64,000 nt of DNA from contig NZ_JPWI01000014.1 of assembly GCF_003326795.1 (NCBI RefSeq), positions 85,528 through 149,527 on the forward strand. Direction: 5' to 3'. Source of the stretch: Thalassospira profundimaris. GTDB lineage: Bacteria; Pseudomonadota; Alphaproteobacteria; Rhodospirillales; Thalassospiraceae. Positions within the stretch are counted from its first letter, which is position 1; every line of letters begins with the position of its first letter. Below are positions 40,202 through 48,774 of the stretch, in pieces. A model generated the notes under the pieces. That model was given only the letters and a program-made list of their open reading frames with translations. It made no database searches and was not told where the DNA came from. The translations under genes were made by a program, and so were the position numbers.

Positions 40202-40843
40202 ATGACCAAGCGCAAGATCATCATCCCCGCAGCAGCCGCTTTCATTGCCGTTGCTGCGGCGTGGTCGGGTCCGGCCGTTGCGACAGGTGCTTCTGCGCCT
40301 GTGCTGGCGGAAGTTGCCGTTGATCAAAGTGCCGCAAACGTCATTCAGGCCCTTGCCGATCAGGCGATGACCGAATTGACGGACCAGACTCTTGCAGACG
40401 ATGTCCGTCGTCAGAAATTCGTTGCCCTGATGGATCGCTATTTCGAGATGGACGTTGTGTCGCGTTTTGTGCTCGGCCGCTACTGGCGCTCCATCTCCAA
40501 GGAGGAGATCGGGGAGTTTTCCAAACTTCTCCAGAATTACTTGGCCCTGAACTATGCCAACCAGTTCAAGGCCTTTAACGGTGAACAGTTCGTCGTCGGT
40601 AACGAAACCGAGAAGAACAAGGACACATTCGTCAATTCGCAGTTTGTTCGCCCGGATGGCCCGCCTGTGAATATTGTCTGGCGGATGCGCGTCTTTGACG
40701 GCCATTACAAGATCATTGATGTCTCCATCGAAGGTCTGAGCATGGGCATCACACAGCGTGACGAATTCACCGCCGTGATCCAGCAGAACAATGACGATGT
40801 CGGCGCACTGACCGCTGCCCTTAAGGCAAAAACCGGTCTCTGA
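40202..40843 (+). CDS. mlaC: MlaC/Ttg2D periplasmic phospholipid-binding protein
   Basis: The 213-residue product has a signal peptide (AAAFIAVAAAWSGPAVA) and the Ttg2D/MlaC fold: MDRYFEMDVVSRFVLGRYWRS, LQNYLALNYANQFKAF, and WRMRVFDGHYKIIDVSIEGLSM, where WR and the later ISM-type motif are family marks. It ferries phospholipid between MlaA and the inner-membrane MlaFEDB. It is in a two-gene operon with mlaA, ended by terminators. Confidence 0.93.
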   Translation: MTKRKIIIPAAAAFIAVAAAWSGPAVATGASAPVLAEVAVDQSAANVIQALADQAMTELTDQTLADDVRRQKFVALMDRYFEMDVVSRFVLGRYWRSISKEEIGEFSKLLQNYLALNYANQFKAFNGEQFVVGNETEKNKDTFVNSQFVRPDGPPVNIVWRMRVFDGHYKIIDVSIEGLSMGITQRDEFTAVIQQNNDDVGALTAALKAKTGL

Positions 40844-40868
40844 TCATTCGATCATCGCAGTCGCCTTC

Positions 40869-40902
40869 AAAAGCCACCGCCCCAAGGGCCGGTGGCTTTT
40901 TC
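40869..40902 (+). terminator. Terminator of mlaA-mlaC
   Basis: Stem AAAAGCCACC/GGTGGCTTTT (40869-40878, 40891-40900) with a GC-rich loop and a T run after it, 25 bases past the mlaC stop. Confidence 0.85.
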
Positions 40903-40930
40903 TTTGTTCGAACACACCCCATCCAAAACA

Positions 40931-40956
40931 AAAAGGCCACCCGAAGGTGGCCTTTT
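40931..40956 (-). terminator. Terminator of ettA
   Basis: A perfect 11-bp stem AAAAGGCCACC/GGTGGCCTTTT; on the minus strand the loop is TTCG, a stable tetraloop, and it is followed by TTTTTGTTTT. It is 26 bases past the ettA stop. Confidence 0.92.
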
Positions 40957-40982
40957 GCATTTCAAAGCGGCGATTACCCGGA

Positions 40983-42662
40983 TTAACGGGTAAGCGGCTT
41001 GTACTTGATGCGGTGCGGACGGCTGGCTTCTTCGCCATAGCGACGCTTATAATCCGCTTCATATTCCTGATAGTTACCTTCGAACCATTCGACGTGCGAA
41101 TTGCCTTCGTAAGCAAGAATATGGGTCGCGATACGGTCAAGGAAGAAGCGATCGTGCGAGATAACCACAGCACAACCGGCAAATTCCAGAAGACCTTCTT
41201 CCAGCGCGCGAAGCGTATCAACGTCAAGATCGTTGGTCGGTTCGTCAAGCAGCAGGACGTTCGCGCCGGATTTCAGCATTTTTGCAAGGTGAACGCGGTT
41301 ACGTTCACCACCTGACAGCTGACCGACTTTCTTCTGTTGATCAGCACCTTTGAAAGCAAATTGCGATACATAGGCACGCGAGCTCATCGGGCGTTTGCCC
41401 AGCAGGATTTCGTCAAGGCCGTCGGAAACTTCCTGCCAGACAGTCTTGTTCGGATCAAGCGAGTCACGCGACTGATCGACATAGCCCATCTTGACCGTTT
41501 CACCGATCTTGAGCGTTCCGGAATCCGGAGTGTCGCTACCGGTCAGCATTTTAAACAGCGTGGTTTTACCTGCGCCGTTCGGGCCGATAACACCAACGAT
41601 ACCACCCGGCGGCAGACGGAAGTGCAGATCATCAAACAGAAGTTTGTCACCAAATGCCTTGGTCAAACCTTCAGCGGTGATGACTTCGTTCCCGAGACGC
41701 TCGGCAATCGGAATAACGATCTTGGTCGAATCCGGTACGGCCTTTGCTGCTTCGGCAACGAGATCGTCATAGGCACGAACACGGGCCTTGGATTTTGCCT
41801 GACGACCTTTCGGGTTCTGACGAATCCATTCCAGTTCGGATGCCAGCTGTTTCTGACGGCTACCTTCCTGACGGGCTTCCTGATCCAGACGCTTCTGCTT
41901 CTGTTCAAGCCAGGACGAGTAGTTACCTTCATACGGGATGCCCTGACCACGGTCGAGTTCAAGGATCCAGCCCGTAACGTTATCGAGGAAGTAACGATCG
42001 TGGGTAACCAGAATAACGGTACCCTGATAATCTTCGAGGTGACGTTCAAGCCAGGCAACCGATTCAGCGTCAAGATGGTTGGTCGGTTCGTCAAGCAGCA
42101 GAATGTCGGGCTTCGCCAGAAGCAGACGGCAAAGTGCGACACGGCGGCGCTCACCACCCGAAAGCTTGGTGACGTCCGAATCTTTCGGCGGGCAACGCAG
42201 CGCATCCATGGCGATTTCAAGCGTGCGCTCAAGATCCCAGCCATTGGCGGCATCGATTGCTTCCTGAAGTTCACCCTGCTCGGCAAGGAGATCATTCATT
42301 TCGTCATCGGTCATCGGTTCGGCAAACTTGGCGCTGATTTCATTGAAGCGCGCCAGATCGTCCACAACCTTGCCACACCCTTCCATGACGTTGCCAAGAA
42401 CATCCTTTTCCGGGTTCAGCTGTGGTTCCTGTTCAAGGTAACCGACACGAACGCCTTCTGCGGGCCATGCTTCACCGGCGAAATCCTTTTCAATGCCGGC
42501 CATGATTTTCAGCAGGGTCGATTTACCTGCGCCGTTGTTCCCGAGAACACCGATCTTCACACCCGGCAGGAAGGACAAGGTGATGCCCTTGAAAAGTTCG
42601 CGACCGCCCGGAAGGATCTTGGTCAGGTCCTTCATGACGTAAATATACTGGTAGGATGCCAT
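40983..42662 (-). CDS. ettA: Energy-dependent translational throttle EttA (ABC-F)
   Basis: EttA is a ribosome-binding ABC-F ATPase gating the first elongation steps by the ATP/ADP ratio. The 559-residue product has two ABC modules with Walker [10 protein letters not shown] and GPNGAGKTT, signatures [11 protein letters not shown] and [11 protein letters not shown], and an arm plus P-site linker rich in Lys/Arg (about 240-310). The start [15 protein letters not shown] matches EttA and has GGGGA 6 bases upstream; the frame extends 45 codons further upstream without support. Confidence 0.95.
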   Translation of the reverse strand: MASYQYIYVMKDLTKILPGGRELFKGITLSFLPGVKIGVLGNNGAGKSTLLKIMAGIEKDFAGEAWPAEGVRVGYLEQEPQLNPEKDVLGNVMEGCGKVVDDLARFNEISAKFAEPMTDDEMNDLLAEQGELQEAIDAANGWDLERTLEIAMDALRCPPKDSDVTKLSGGERRRVALCRLLLAKPDILLLDEPTNHLDAESVAWLERHLEDYQGTVILVTHDRYFLDNVTGWILELDRGQGIPYEGNYSSWLEQKQKRLDQEARQEGSRQKQLASELEWIRQNPKGRQAKSKARVRAYDDLVAEAAKAVPDSTKIVIPIAERLGNEVITAEGLTKAFGDKLLFDDLHFRLPPGGIVGVIGPNGAGKTTLFKMLTGSDTPDSGTLKIGETVKMGYVDQSRDSLDPNKTVWQEVSDGLDEILLGKRPMSSRAYVSQFAFKGADQQKKVGQLSGGERNRVHLAKMLKSGANVLLLDEPTNDLDVDTLRALEEGLLEFAGCAVVISHDRFFLDRIATHILAYEGNSHVEWFEGNYQEYEADYKRRYGEEASRPHRIKYKPLTR

Positions 42663-43282
42663 TAAATTCCCCATCCAAAAATGTCGTTGGGTCCGCCCTG
42701 CTTGAGGACGGATCACTACGGCATGCAAGAAACCATGCCTGAAATACTGTGCCCGTTTGTAACCGACGTGCTTACGGTTAACAACTTCAAACCGCACATG
42801 GCGCCATGCAGAGCTGTTACTTGCCTCAGACCGTCGAAAACAACTGCAATATCAATCCGTATCCTGCCAGCTGTTTTGGACAGCTTTGATTTTTCCGCCC
42901 CGGAGTTAATGCGTGGATCTCATGACTGCAAAAGCTTTATTCTTACGTATAAAATCGATTCAAATCACAACAGAGACATCAAAAACAGAAACTTTGACGA
43001 TTTTATTGATATCAATCTTCAACTCAAAATACCGCAGCGCACACATGAAAAAGTGGCGGAAATCTTCGATATTTCATGCCTTAAGTTCAAACAAGCCTCT
43101 CCTAAGGCCCTGTTTCATACGACTAATGATTAGCTTCTGGGGAATCTCGAAAACTGGTATCGAGCTTAGAAGACAAAAAGTGTGTCATCGCACTCTGTTG
43201 TCTTTCATACATGCGGCCGACTGACAAAAACACAACAAGTGGTCGGCAGGGGAAGTTATCAATTCTAGGAAGGAGACGCGCG
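42663..43282. other. Long AT-rich intergenic region before the symporter operon
   Basis: This 620-base stretch has no gene I can support. It is AT-richer than its surroundings from 42910 to 43140, and holds a short inverted repeat AGCTGT/ACAGCT (42869-42874, 42880-42885) followed by TTGATTTTT, and a strong AAGGAGA ribosome site at its right end for the DUF4212 gene. Open frames at 42681-43133 and 42913-43224 lack ribosome sites and known features. It likely contains the ettA promoter and an extended control region for the symporter operon. Confidence 0.5.
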
Positions 43283-43543
43283 ATGGATGAACAAAGCGCA
43301 GCCTACTGGAAGAGAAACGTGAAACTGGTCGCAAGTCTGATTGTGATCTGGTTCATCGTTTCCTACGGTTTCGGCATTTTGTTTGTCGATGCCCTCAACA
43401 GTATCGAAATAGCGGGCTTCCAGCTTGGCTTCTGGTTTGCTCAACAAGGGTCCATCTATGTCTTTGTCGCACTGATTTTCGTCTATGTGTCAAAGATGAA
43501 CAAACTGGACCGCGAGTTCGACGTTCACGAAGACGACGATTGA
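43283..43543 (+). CDS. DUF4212 small subunit of sodium/solute symporter
   Basis: The 86-residue product has two membrane segments (about residues 17-40 and 50-72) between a WKRN-containing N-terminus and a charged tail DREFDVHEDDD. This pattern (AYWKRNVKL, FVDALNSI, GFWFAQQGSIYVFV, YVSKMNKLD) is that of DUF4212 proteins encoded directly before VC_2705-family symporters. It is thought to be a partner subunit of the transporter. AAGGAGA lies 8 bases before ATG 43283; the symporter begins 25 bases downstream. Confidence 0.92.
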   Translation: MDEQSAAYWKRNVKLVASLIVIWFIVSYGFGILFVDALNSIEIAGFQLGFWFAQQGSIYVFVALIFVYVSKMNKLDREFDVHEDDD

Positions 43544-43568
43544 CGCAGGATCTGGGGAGACAGACAAA

Positions 43569-45335
43569 ATGGATCTTACTACCCTTACATATATCGTCGT
43601 TGGCTTGAGCTTCGCGCTGTATATCGGCATCGCGATCTGGGCCAAGGCGAGCACCACCGGCGAATTCTATGTCGCTGGCAAAGGTGTTAACCCGGTCGTC
43701 AACGGTATGGCGACCGCAGCAGACTGGATGTCTGCTGCTTCCTTCATCTCTATGGCTGGCCTCATTGCCTTCCTTGGCTATGGCGGCTCGGTTTACCTGA
43801 TGGGCTGGACCGGCGGCTACTGCCTGCTGGCAATGCTTCTGGCACCTTACCTGCGCAAATACGGTAAGTTCACCGTGCCGGAATTCATCGGTGACCGCTA
43901 TTATTCCAAAGCAGCCCGTATCGTTGCTGTTATCTGCCTGATCTTTATCTCGTTCACTTATGTGGCAGGCCAGATGCGCGGCGTTGGTATCGTGTTCTCG
44001 CGCTTCCTTGAAGTCGAAATCCTCACCGGCCTTATCGTTGGCATGGGCATCGTCTTCATCTACGCCGTTCTTGGCGGCATGAAGGGCATTACCTATACCC
44101 AGGTTGCTCAGTACTGCGTTCTGATTGTTGCCTATACCATTCCGGCGATCTTCATTGCCTTCCAGCTGACCGGCAATCCGCTGCCGCAGCTGGCATTCGG
44201 CTCGACCGTCAATGGTACAGGCGAATATATGCTTGAACGCCTCAATACCGTGGTTACGGAACTCGGCTTCCTCGAATATACCACCACCAACAAATCCACG
44301 ATTGATGTCTTTGCTATCACCGCGGCTCTGATGGTTGGTACTGCCGGTCTTCCGCACGTTATCGTTCGCTTCTTCACCGTGCCGAAAGTGCGTGACGCAC
44401 GTTCCTCGGCTGGTTGGGCTCTGGTCTTCATCGCGCTTCTTTACACCACTGCTCCGGCAGTTGGTGCAATGGCACGTCTGAACCTGACCGAAACCATCCA
44501 GACCGGCGAAGTTGGTGCCGAAGATGGCAACCTGTCCTTTGAAGAACGTCCAGACTGGATGAAGCGCTGGGAAGCTACCGGCCTTCTGAAGTTCGAAGAC
44601 AAGAACGGTGATGGTCGCATCCAGTACTATAACGATGCGAACAAGGACTTTGCTGCCAAGGCCACTGAATATGGCTGGGCTGGTAACGAACTGACCGTTG
44701 ACCGTGACATCATGGTTTTGGCCAACCCGGAAATTGCACAGCTTCCGAACTGGGTCATTGCACTGGTTGCAGCAGGCGGCATTGCTGCTGCGCTGTCGAC
44801 CGCTGCCGGCCTGTTGCTTGTGATTTCCTCTGGTGTGTCGCATGACCTTCTCAAAGGTACTTTCACACCGGACATGACAGAAGGTCAGGAACTTATGGCC
44901 GGTCGTATCGCAGCAGCTGTTGCGATCCTGATCGCAGGCTATCTGGGGTACAACCCGCCAGGCTTTGTGGCACAGGTTGTGGCCTTTGCGTTCGGCCTTG
45001 CTGCGTCGTCTCTGTTCCCGGTAATCATCATGGGGATCTTCTCCAAGAAGGTTAACCGCGAAGGTGCGATTGCTGGCATGTTGACCGGCCTGATCTTCAC
45101 CATGGGCTATATCCTTGCCTATAAAGGTGTGTTCTTTGATCCGATCATTGCCAATACGCCCGACAACTGGCTGTTCGGCATTTCGCCGGAAGGTATTGGT
45201 ACCGTTGGTATGGTTCTGAACTTCATCGTTGCTTTCGCCGTGTCGAAAGTCACCGCTGAACCGCCAGAGCATATCCAGCACATGGTCGAAGATATCCGCG
45301 TTCCGAAAGGGGCCAGCGGCGCGGTTGACCACTAA
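43569..45335 (+). CDS. Sodium/solute symporter, VC_2705 family (acetate-permease-like)
   Basis: The 588-residue inner-membrane product belongs to the SSS family: FYVAGKGVNPVVNGMATAAD, GYGGSVYLMGWTGGY and GLAASSLFPVIIMGIFSKK match the ActP-related group. Between membrane segments around residues 310-385 there is a polar insertion (EERPDWMKRWEATGLL onward) containing DKNGDGRIQYYND, an EF-hand/dockerin-like calcium-binding loop. It is likely a carboxylate:Na+ symporter with the DUF4212 protein; acs is not nearby. GGGGAGA precedes ATG 43569, and a strong terminator follows. Confidence 0.92.
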   Translation: MDLTTLTYIVVGLSFALYIGIAIWAKASTTGEFYVAGKGVNPVVNGMATAADWMSAASFISMAGLIAFLGYGGSVYLMGWTGGYCLLAMLLAPYLRKYGKFTVPEFIGDRYYSKAARIVAVICLIFISFTYVAGQMRGVGIVFSRFLEVEILTGLIVGMGIVFIYAVLGGMKGITYTQVAQYCVLIVAYTIPAIFIAFQLTGNPLPQLAFGSTVNGTGEYMLERLNTVVTELGFLEYTTTNKSTIDVFAITAALMVGTAGLPHVIVRFFTVPKVRDARSSAGWALVFIALLYTTAPAVGAMARLNLTETIQTGEVGAEDGNLSFEERPDWMKRWEATGLLKFEDKNGDGRIQYYNDANKDFAAKATEYGWAGNELTVDRDIMVLANPEIAQLPNWVIALVAAGGIAAALSTAAGLLLVISSGVSHDLLKGTFTPDMTEGQELMAGRIAAAVAILIAGYLGYNPPGFVAQVVAFAFGLAASSLFPVIIMGIFSKKVNREGAIAGMLTGLIFTMGYILAYKGVFFDPIIANTPDNWLFGISPEGIGTVGMVLNFIVAFAVSKVTAEPPEHIQHMVEDIRVPKGASGAVDH

Positions 45336-45366
45336 TCGGTCAATCGGTTTACCAAATCTGTTGCAG

Positions 45367-45400
45367 GCCCCCGGATCATTGATCCGGGGGCTTTTCTTTT
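45367..45400 (+). terminator. Rho-independent terminator after the symporter
   Basis: A perfect 11-bp stem GCCCCCGGATC/GATCCGGGGGC (45367-45377, 45381-45391), loop ATT, and tail TTTTCTTTTT. Genes downstream are thus read by leakage or from their own promoter. Confidence 0.93.
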
Positions 45401-45442
45401 TGCGCATTGTCAGGCAACAATGGCCGAGCGGAGGAAATAGGA

Positions 45443-47311
45443 ATGAGCATCGAACTCGAAGAAATTGCTGAATTTTTAAAACAGCATCACCCTTTTGACC
45501 TGTTACCCGACGATGAAATCAATACCCTGCCCAAACGGCTGACGGCGCGTTATTTCCGGGCCGGCACCAAGGTCCTTTCCCCCGAACAGCAATGCCTTCA
45601 CCTGTATATTATCCGAACGGGCGGCACAGAAACCCGCGATCCGGATGGACTGCTGCTTGCCCGCCTGTCCGAGGGCGAATGCTTTGGCGTGCGTGCGATG
45701 TTCCGTAACGGCAAGGCCGCCAACAATATCACGACGCTTGAAGACAGCCTGTGTTACCTGCTACCCGAGAAGGATTTTCACGATCTGGCCGGGAAATATC
45801 CCCAGTTTAACTACTTCTTTGCCCAGATGGGTGGGGAGCGGCTGCGCAGTGGTATGCAGCTGATTGAAAGCCGTGATGACGACCAGCTCAAACTGATGAG
45901 TGTCAGGGTTGCTGATCTGATTGCACGCAATCTGGTCAGTATCGACAAATCTGCGACCATTCTGGATGCAGGCAAACTGATGAGCAAGGAACGGGTTTCC
46001 TGCCTTCTGATCACCGAGGGTGACGCCGAAGTCGTCGGCATCATGACCGATCGCGACTTGCGAAACCGTGTCGTTGCACAAGGTCGAAGCTATGACGATC
46101 CGGTTACCGAAATCATGACCGCAAACCCGATATCCATTCACCCCGACGAATATGCATTTGATGCGCTTTTGACCATGACGCGTCACAATGTACGTCATCT
46201 GCCGGTGATGAAGGATGGCAAGGCTGTCGGCGTGATCACCACCAACAACCTGCTTGCCCGTCAGTCATTGTCTGCTGTCTATATGGCCGGGCGGATTGGC
46301 AAGCTGACCGATCCGGCGGATATGGCCAAGGTCATCAAACAGGTTCCTGAACTGCTCAGTCATCTGATCGAAGCCGGAGCAACATCACAAAATGCCGGAC
46401 ATATCGTAACCACCCTTTCGGATGCCGCGACGGTCCGTCTGTTGCAACTGGCCGAAGAAAGGCTTGGCCCGCCACCGGTTCCCTATGTCTGGATGGCAGG
46501 AGGATCACAAGGCCGTCAGGAACAAACAGCCCTGTCCGATCAGGATAACTGCCTGATCATTGATGATGCCTATGATCCGGAACAACACGGAGAATGGTTC
46601 AGGGCGCTGGCAGATTTTGTCTGTGATGGTCTCAACACGGTTGGTTATGTTTATTGCCCTGGCGATATGATGGCAAAAACCGACCAGTGGCGCCAACCCG
46701 TGCGTGTCTGGCAGCAATATTTCAACAAATGGATCGAACAGCCCGAACCCAAATCTCTGATGCTCTGTTCTGTGTGGTTCGACTTGCGCCCTATCCACGG
46801 CACCAAAAGCCTGTTTGACAATCTCCATCGCCTGATTGTCTCCAAGGCGCGCGACAACCGTATTTTCCAGGCCTATATGGTTGGCAATGCCCTGAGCCAT
46901 CATGTGCCGCTTGGCTTCTTCAAGAACTTTGTGATGATCCGGGGCGGCGAACATGACAGCACCCTTGATCTGAAACATAACGGGGTTGTGCCGATTGTTG
47001 ATCTGGCCCGTATTCACGCCTTGGCCAACGGGGTTGACGCGGTCAATACATTTGAACGACTTCATGCCGTCAAATCACTGCCCTCGATCAGCAAACAAGG
47101 GGCGTCGGATCTTCTTGATGCGTTTGAATTTATCAGCATCACGCGCCTGAAACATCAGGTGCGGCAAATCCGGCGCGGGGATGCCCCGGACAACTTCCTG
47201 CATCCCGAAAGCCTGTCTGCCTTTGAACGCAGCCATCTGAAAGACGCCTTTTCGGTGATCAAGAACCTTCAAAATGCGCTCGAAAATGCCTTTGGCAAAA
47301 GCGGGACCTGA
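45443..47311 (+). CDS. cNMP-binding/CBS/DUF294 predicted nucleotidyltransferase
   Basis: The 622-residue product has a cyclic-nucleotide-binding-like domain (residues 10-140), two CBS domains (about 155-275), and a DUF294 nucleotidyltransferase with GGSQGRQEQTALSDQD, the GlnD-type active-site motif (GS.GR.E plus SDxD), followed by the DUF294 C-terminal helical domain. Such proteins are encoded next to VC_2705 symporters and are predicted to sense nucleotides and modify a protein; the target is unknown. ATG 45443 has GGAGGAAATAGGA upstream. The exonuclease gene follows after 5 bases, so the pair is an operon. Confidence 0.9.
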   Translation: MSIELEEIAEFLKQHHPFDLLPDDEINTLPKRLTARYFRAGTKVLSPEQQCLHLYIIRTGGTETRDPDGLLLARLSEGECFGVRAMFRNGKAANNITTLEDSLCYLLPEKDFHDLAGKYPQFNYFFAQMGGERLRSGMQLIESRDDDQLKLMSVRVADLIARNLVSIDKSATILDAGKLMSKERVSCLLITEGDAEVVGIMTDRDLRNRVVAQGRSYDDPVTEIMTANPISIHPDEYAFDALLTMTRHNVRHLPVMKDGKAVGVITTNNLLARQSLSAVYMAGRIGKLTDPADMAKVIKQVPELLSHLIEAGATSQNAGHIVTTLSDAATVRLLQLAEERLGPPPVPYVWMAGGSQGRQEQTALSDQDNCLIIDDAYDPEQHGEWFRALADFVCDGLNTVGYVYCPGDMMAKTDQWRQPVRVWQQYFNKWIEQPEPKSLMLCSVWFDLRPIHGTKSLFDNLHRLIVSKARDNRIFQAYMVGNALSHHVPLGFFKNFVMIRGGEHDSTLDLKHNGVVPIVDLARIHALANGVDAVNTFERLHAVKSLPSISKQGASDLLDAFEFISITRLKHQVRQIRRGDAPDNFLHPESLSAFERSHLKDAFSVIKNLQNALENAFGKSGT

Positions 47312-47316
47312 TCAGT

Positions 47317-48006
47317 ATGGGATTGCGTCAAAAAATCGTCGACAGTCGCCTTTACCGGGATTTCATCCAACGCAAGGCAACGGGCCCCTTGCGGGCCTAT
47401 TATGATATCCCGCCAGCGGATCCACATCGCCCGGTCGGTGAAACCGAGTTCATCGCCCTTGATCTGGAAACCACCGGTCTTGATCCCAAGCGCGACGAGA
47501 TCGTCAGTCTGGGCTGGGTGATCATCCGGCAGCTTGGTGTTGATTTCTCAAGCTGTGAACATATTCTGGTACGCCCGACGCAGGAACTTAGTGAAAGCTC
47601 GGTCGTGGTCCATCGCATATTTGATAGCGACGTCGCCAATGCACCCGATATCAAAACCGCACTTGAACATCTGTTACCCCAGATGGCAGGTCGGGTTCTG
47701 ATATCCCATCACGCCCCGATTGAACTGGGTTTTCTGGGTCAGGCATGCAAACAGTGTTTTGGTGCCCCTTTGCAAATTCCGACGGTCGACACACTGGTTC
47801 TTGCCCTTCGCGATCTGCATCGCAGTGGACAGCCGATGAAATCTGGGGCACTGAAACTTGATAGCTTGCGGCGCAGCCACAACCTGCCACCGTTCCGGGC
47901 CCATAACGCATTATCGGATGCGATTGCTGCATCGGGGCTGTTTCTGGCCCAGATTGCCAAGCGTGATCCAAAAGGTGAACTTGAGCTCAACCGGATACTG
48001 CGCTAA
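47317..48006 (+). CDS. DEDDh 3'-5' exonuclease (DnaQ-like)
   Basis: The 229-residue product has the ExoI motif ALDLETTGLDP (D-x-E), ExoII with the Asp/His region around LISHHAPIELGFL, and ExoIIIepsilon RAHNALSDAIA (HxAxxD), the DEDDh set. It is a free-standing DnaQ-family nuclease, not the polymerase epsilon subunit by context. It begins 5 bases after the predicted nucleotidyltransferase and is part of the conserved symporter/NTase/exonuclease cluster known from other proteobacteria. An N-terminal stretch of about 40 residues (VDSRLYRDFIQRKATGPLRAY) precedes the nuclease fold. The nucleic-acid substrate is unknown. Confidence 0.9.
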   Translation: MGLRQKIVDSRLYRDFIQRKATGPLRAYYDIPPADPHRPVGETEFIALDLETTGLDPKRDEIVSLGWVIIRQLGVDFSSCEHILVRPTQELSESSVVVHRIFDSDVANAPDIKTALEHLLPQMAGRVLISHHAPIELGFLGQACKQCFGAPLQIPTVDTLVLALRDLHRSGQPMKSGALKLDSLRRSHNLPPFRAHNALSDAIAASGLFLAQIAKRDPKGELELNRILR

Positions 48007-48067
48007 TCGGATTACAGGGCATCAGAAGCCCAAACAAATATAACAGGGAACCGGGGGTCACGGCCGC

Positions 48068-48586
48068 ATGTATGTCTTTATTTTCACAACGGTAGTTGTC
48101 GGCTTTGCTGCTGCCGGGGTAGTGATGCTGCTGTTCCGTCTTTGGGGCCGCAAGGCACCGAAATATGTCATTCCCTTTGTCGCCGCCGTTGCGATGTTTG
48201 GCTATATGATCTGGGATGAATATAGCTGGTTTGATCGCTATGATGCGCGGCTTCCGCAAAATATCGACGTGATCCAGACCTTTACCGACGAAAACCCGTT
48301 TGCGCCCTGGACCCTGATTTCAGCGCCAATCAACCGGTTTACAGCCATTGATCGTGACAAGCTCGTACCCAATCCGGCAAATCCGGATGAAAGGCGCGTT
48401 ACAACGCTGCTTCTAAAAAAGGGGGCTGAAACATTGGCGCTGACCCATCTGGTTGATTGCACCACTGGCAAGCGTGGCTACATCACACCCGACAACAATC
48501 TTGATGATAACGGCTTTCCGACCGACATGAAGGAATGGTTCGACATGGATGCTGACGATCCGCTGCGCGCTGCTGTGTGCCGGTAA
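48068..48586 (+). CDS. Membrane-anchored protein of unknown function
   Basis: The 172-residue product has two N-terminal membrane segments (about residues 3-23 and 34-50) and a soluble C-terminal domain of about 115 residues with two cysteines (VDCTTGKRGYI and the final AAVCR). I do not recognise the family. It has an ATG start preceded by GGGGGTCACGGCCGC and follows the exonuclease by 61 bases on the same strand. It is likely an inner-membrane protein with its domain outside the cytoplasm. A terminator follows. Confidence 0.75.
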   Translation: MYVFIFTTVVVGFAAAGVVMLLFRLWGRKAPKYVIPFVAAVAMFGYMIWDEYSWFDRYDARLPQNIDVIQTFTDENPFAPWTLISAPINRFTAIDRDKLVPNPANPDERRVTTLLLKKGAETLALTHLVDCTTGKRGYITPDNNLDDNGFPTDMKEWFDMDADDPLRAAVCR

Positions 48587-48621
48587 GCATACGCATCCCT
48601 GTCACCGGTCTTGCTCTCTCC

Positions 48622-48654
48622 ACAGCCCGCCAATGGCGGGCTGTTGTTGTTTGC
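48622..48654 (+). terminator. Terminator after the membrane protein gene
   Basis: A perfect 10-bp stem ACAGCCCGCC/GGCGGGCTGT (48622-48631, 48635-48644) with loop AAT and a T-rich TGTTGTTTG tail. Confidence 0.8.
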
Positions 48655-48714
48655 GCTTGGCCAATGTTACGATCCGAAATTCCCTTCGTCTCGAAATTGC
48701 ATGGCATCAATTAC

Positions 48715-48754
48715 TTGACCTATCGTTATATCCATTAAAATATAGCGATAGGTC
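48715..48754 (+). promoter_or_regulatory. ModE operator and promoter of modABC
   Basis: GACCTATCGTTATAT (48717-48731) faces ATATAGCGATAGGTC (48740-48754) with an 8-base spacer and one mismatch in 15. This is the ModE box pattern (ATCGNTATATA-type arms) known from E. coli modA. TTGACC (48715-48720) overlaps the left arm as -35; the -10 is unclear. The site ends 20 bases before modA. Confidence 0.88.
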
Positions 48755-48774
48755 AACGCCACAAGGATCCCACC

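Noticed and set aside
41337..42665. 442-codon open frame opposite ettA
   Set aside because: Antisense to ettA, no recognisable features.
42681..43133. Open frames in the gap before the symporter operon (also 42913-43224)
   Set aside because: No ribosome site, no conserved-looking motif, AT-rich composition.
43395..45407. 670-codon open frame opposite the symporter
   Set aside because: Antisense shadow of a well-supported gene with low-complexity, Asn/His/Arg-rich translation typical of such artefacts.
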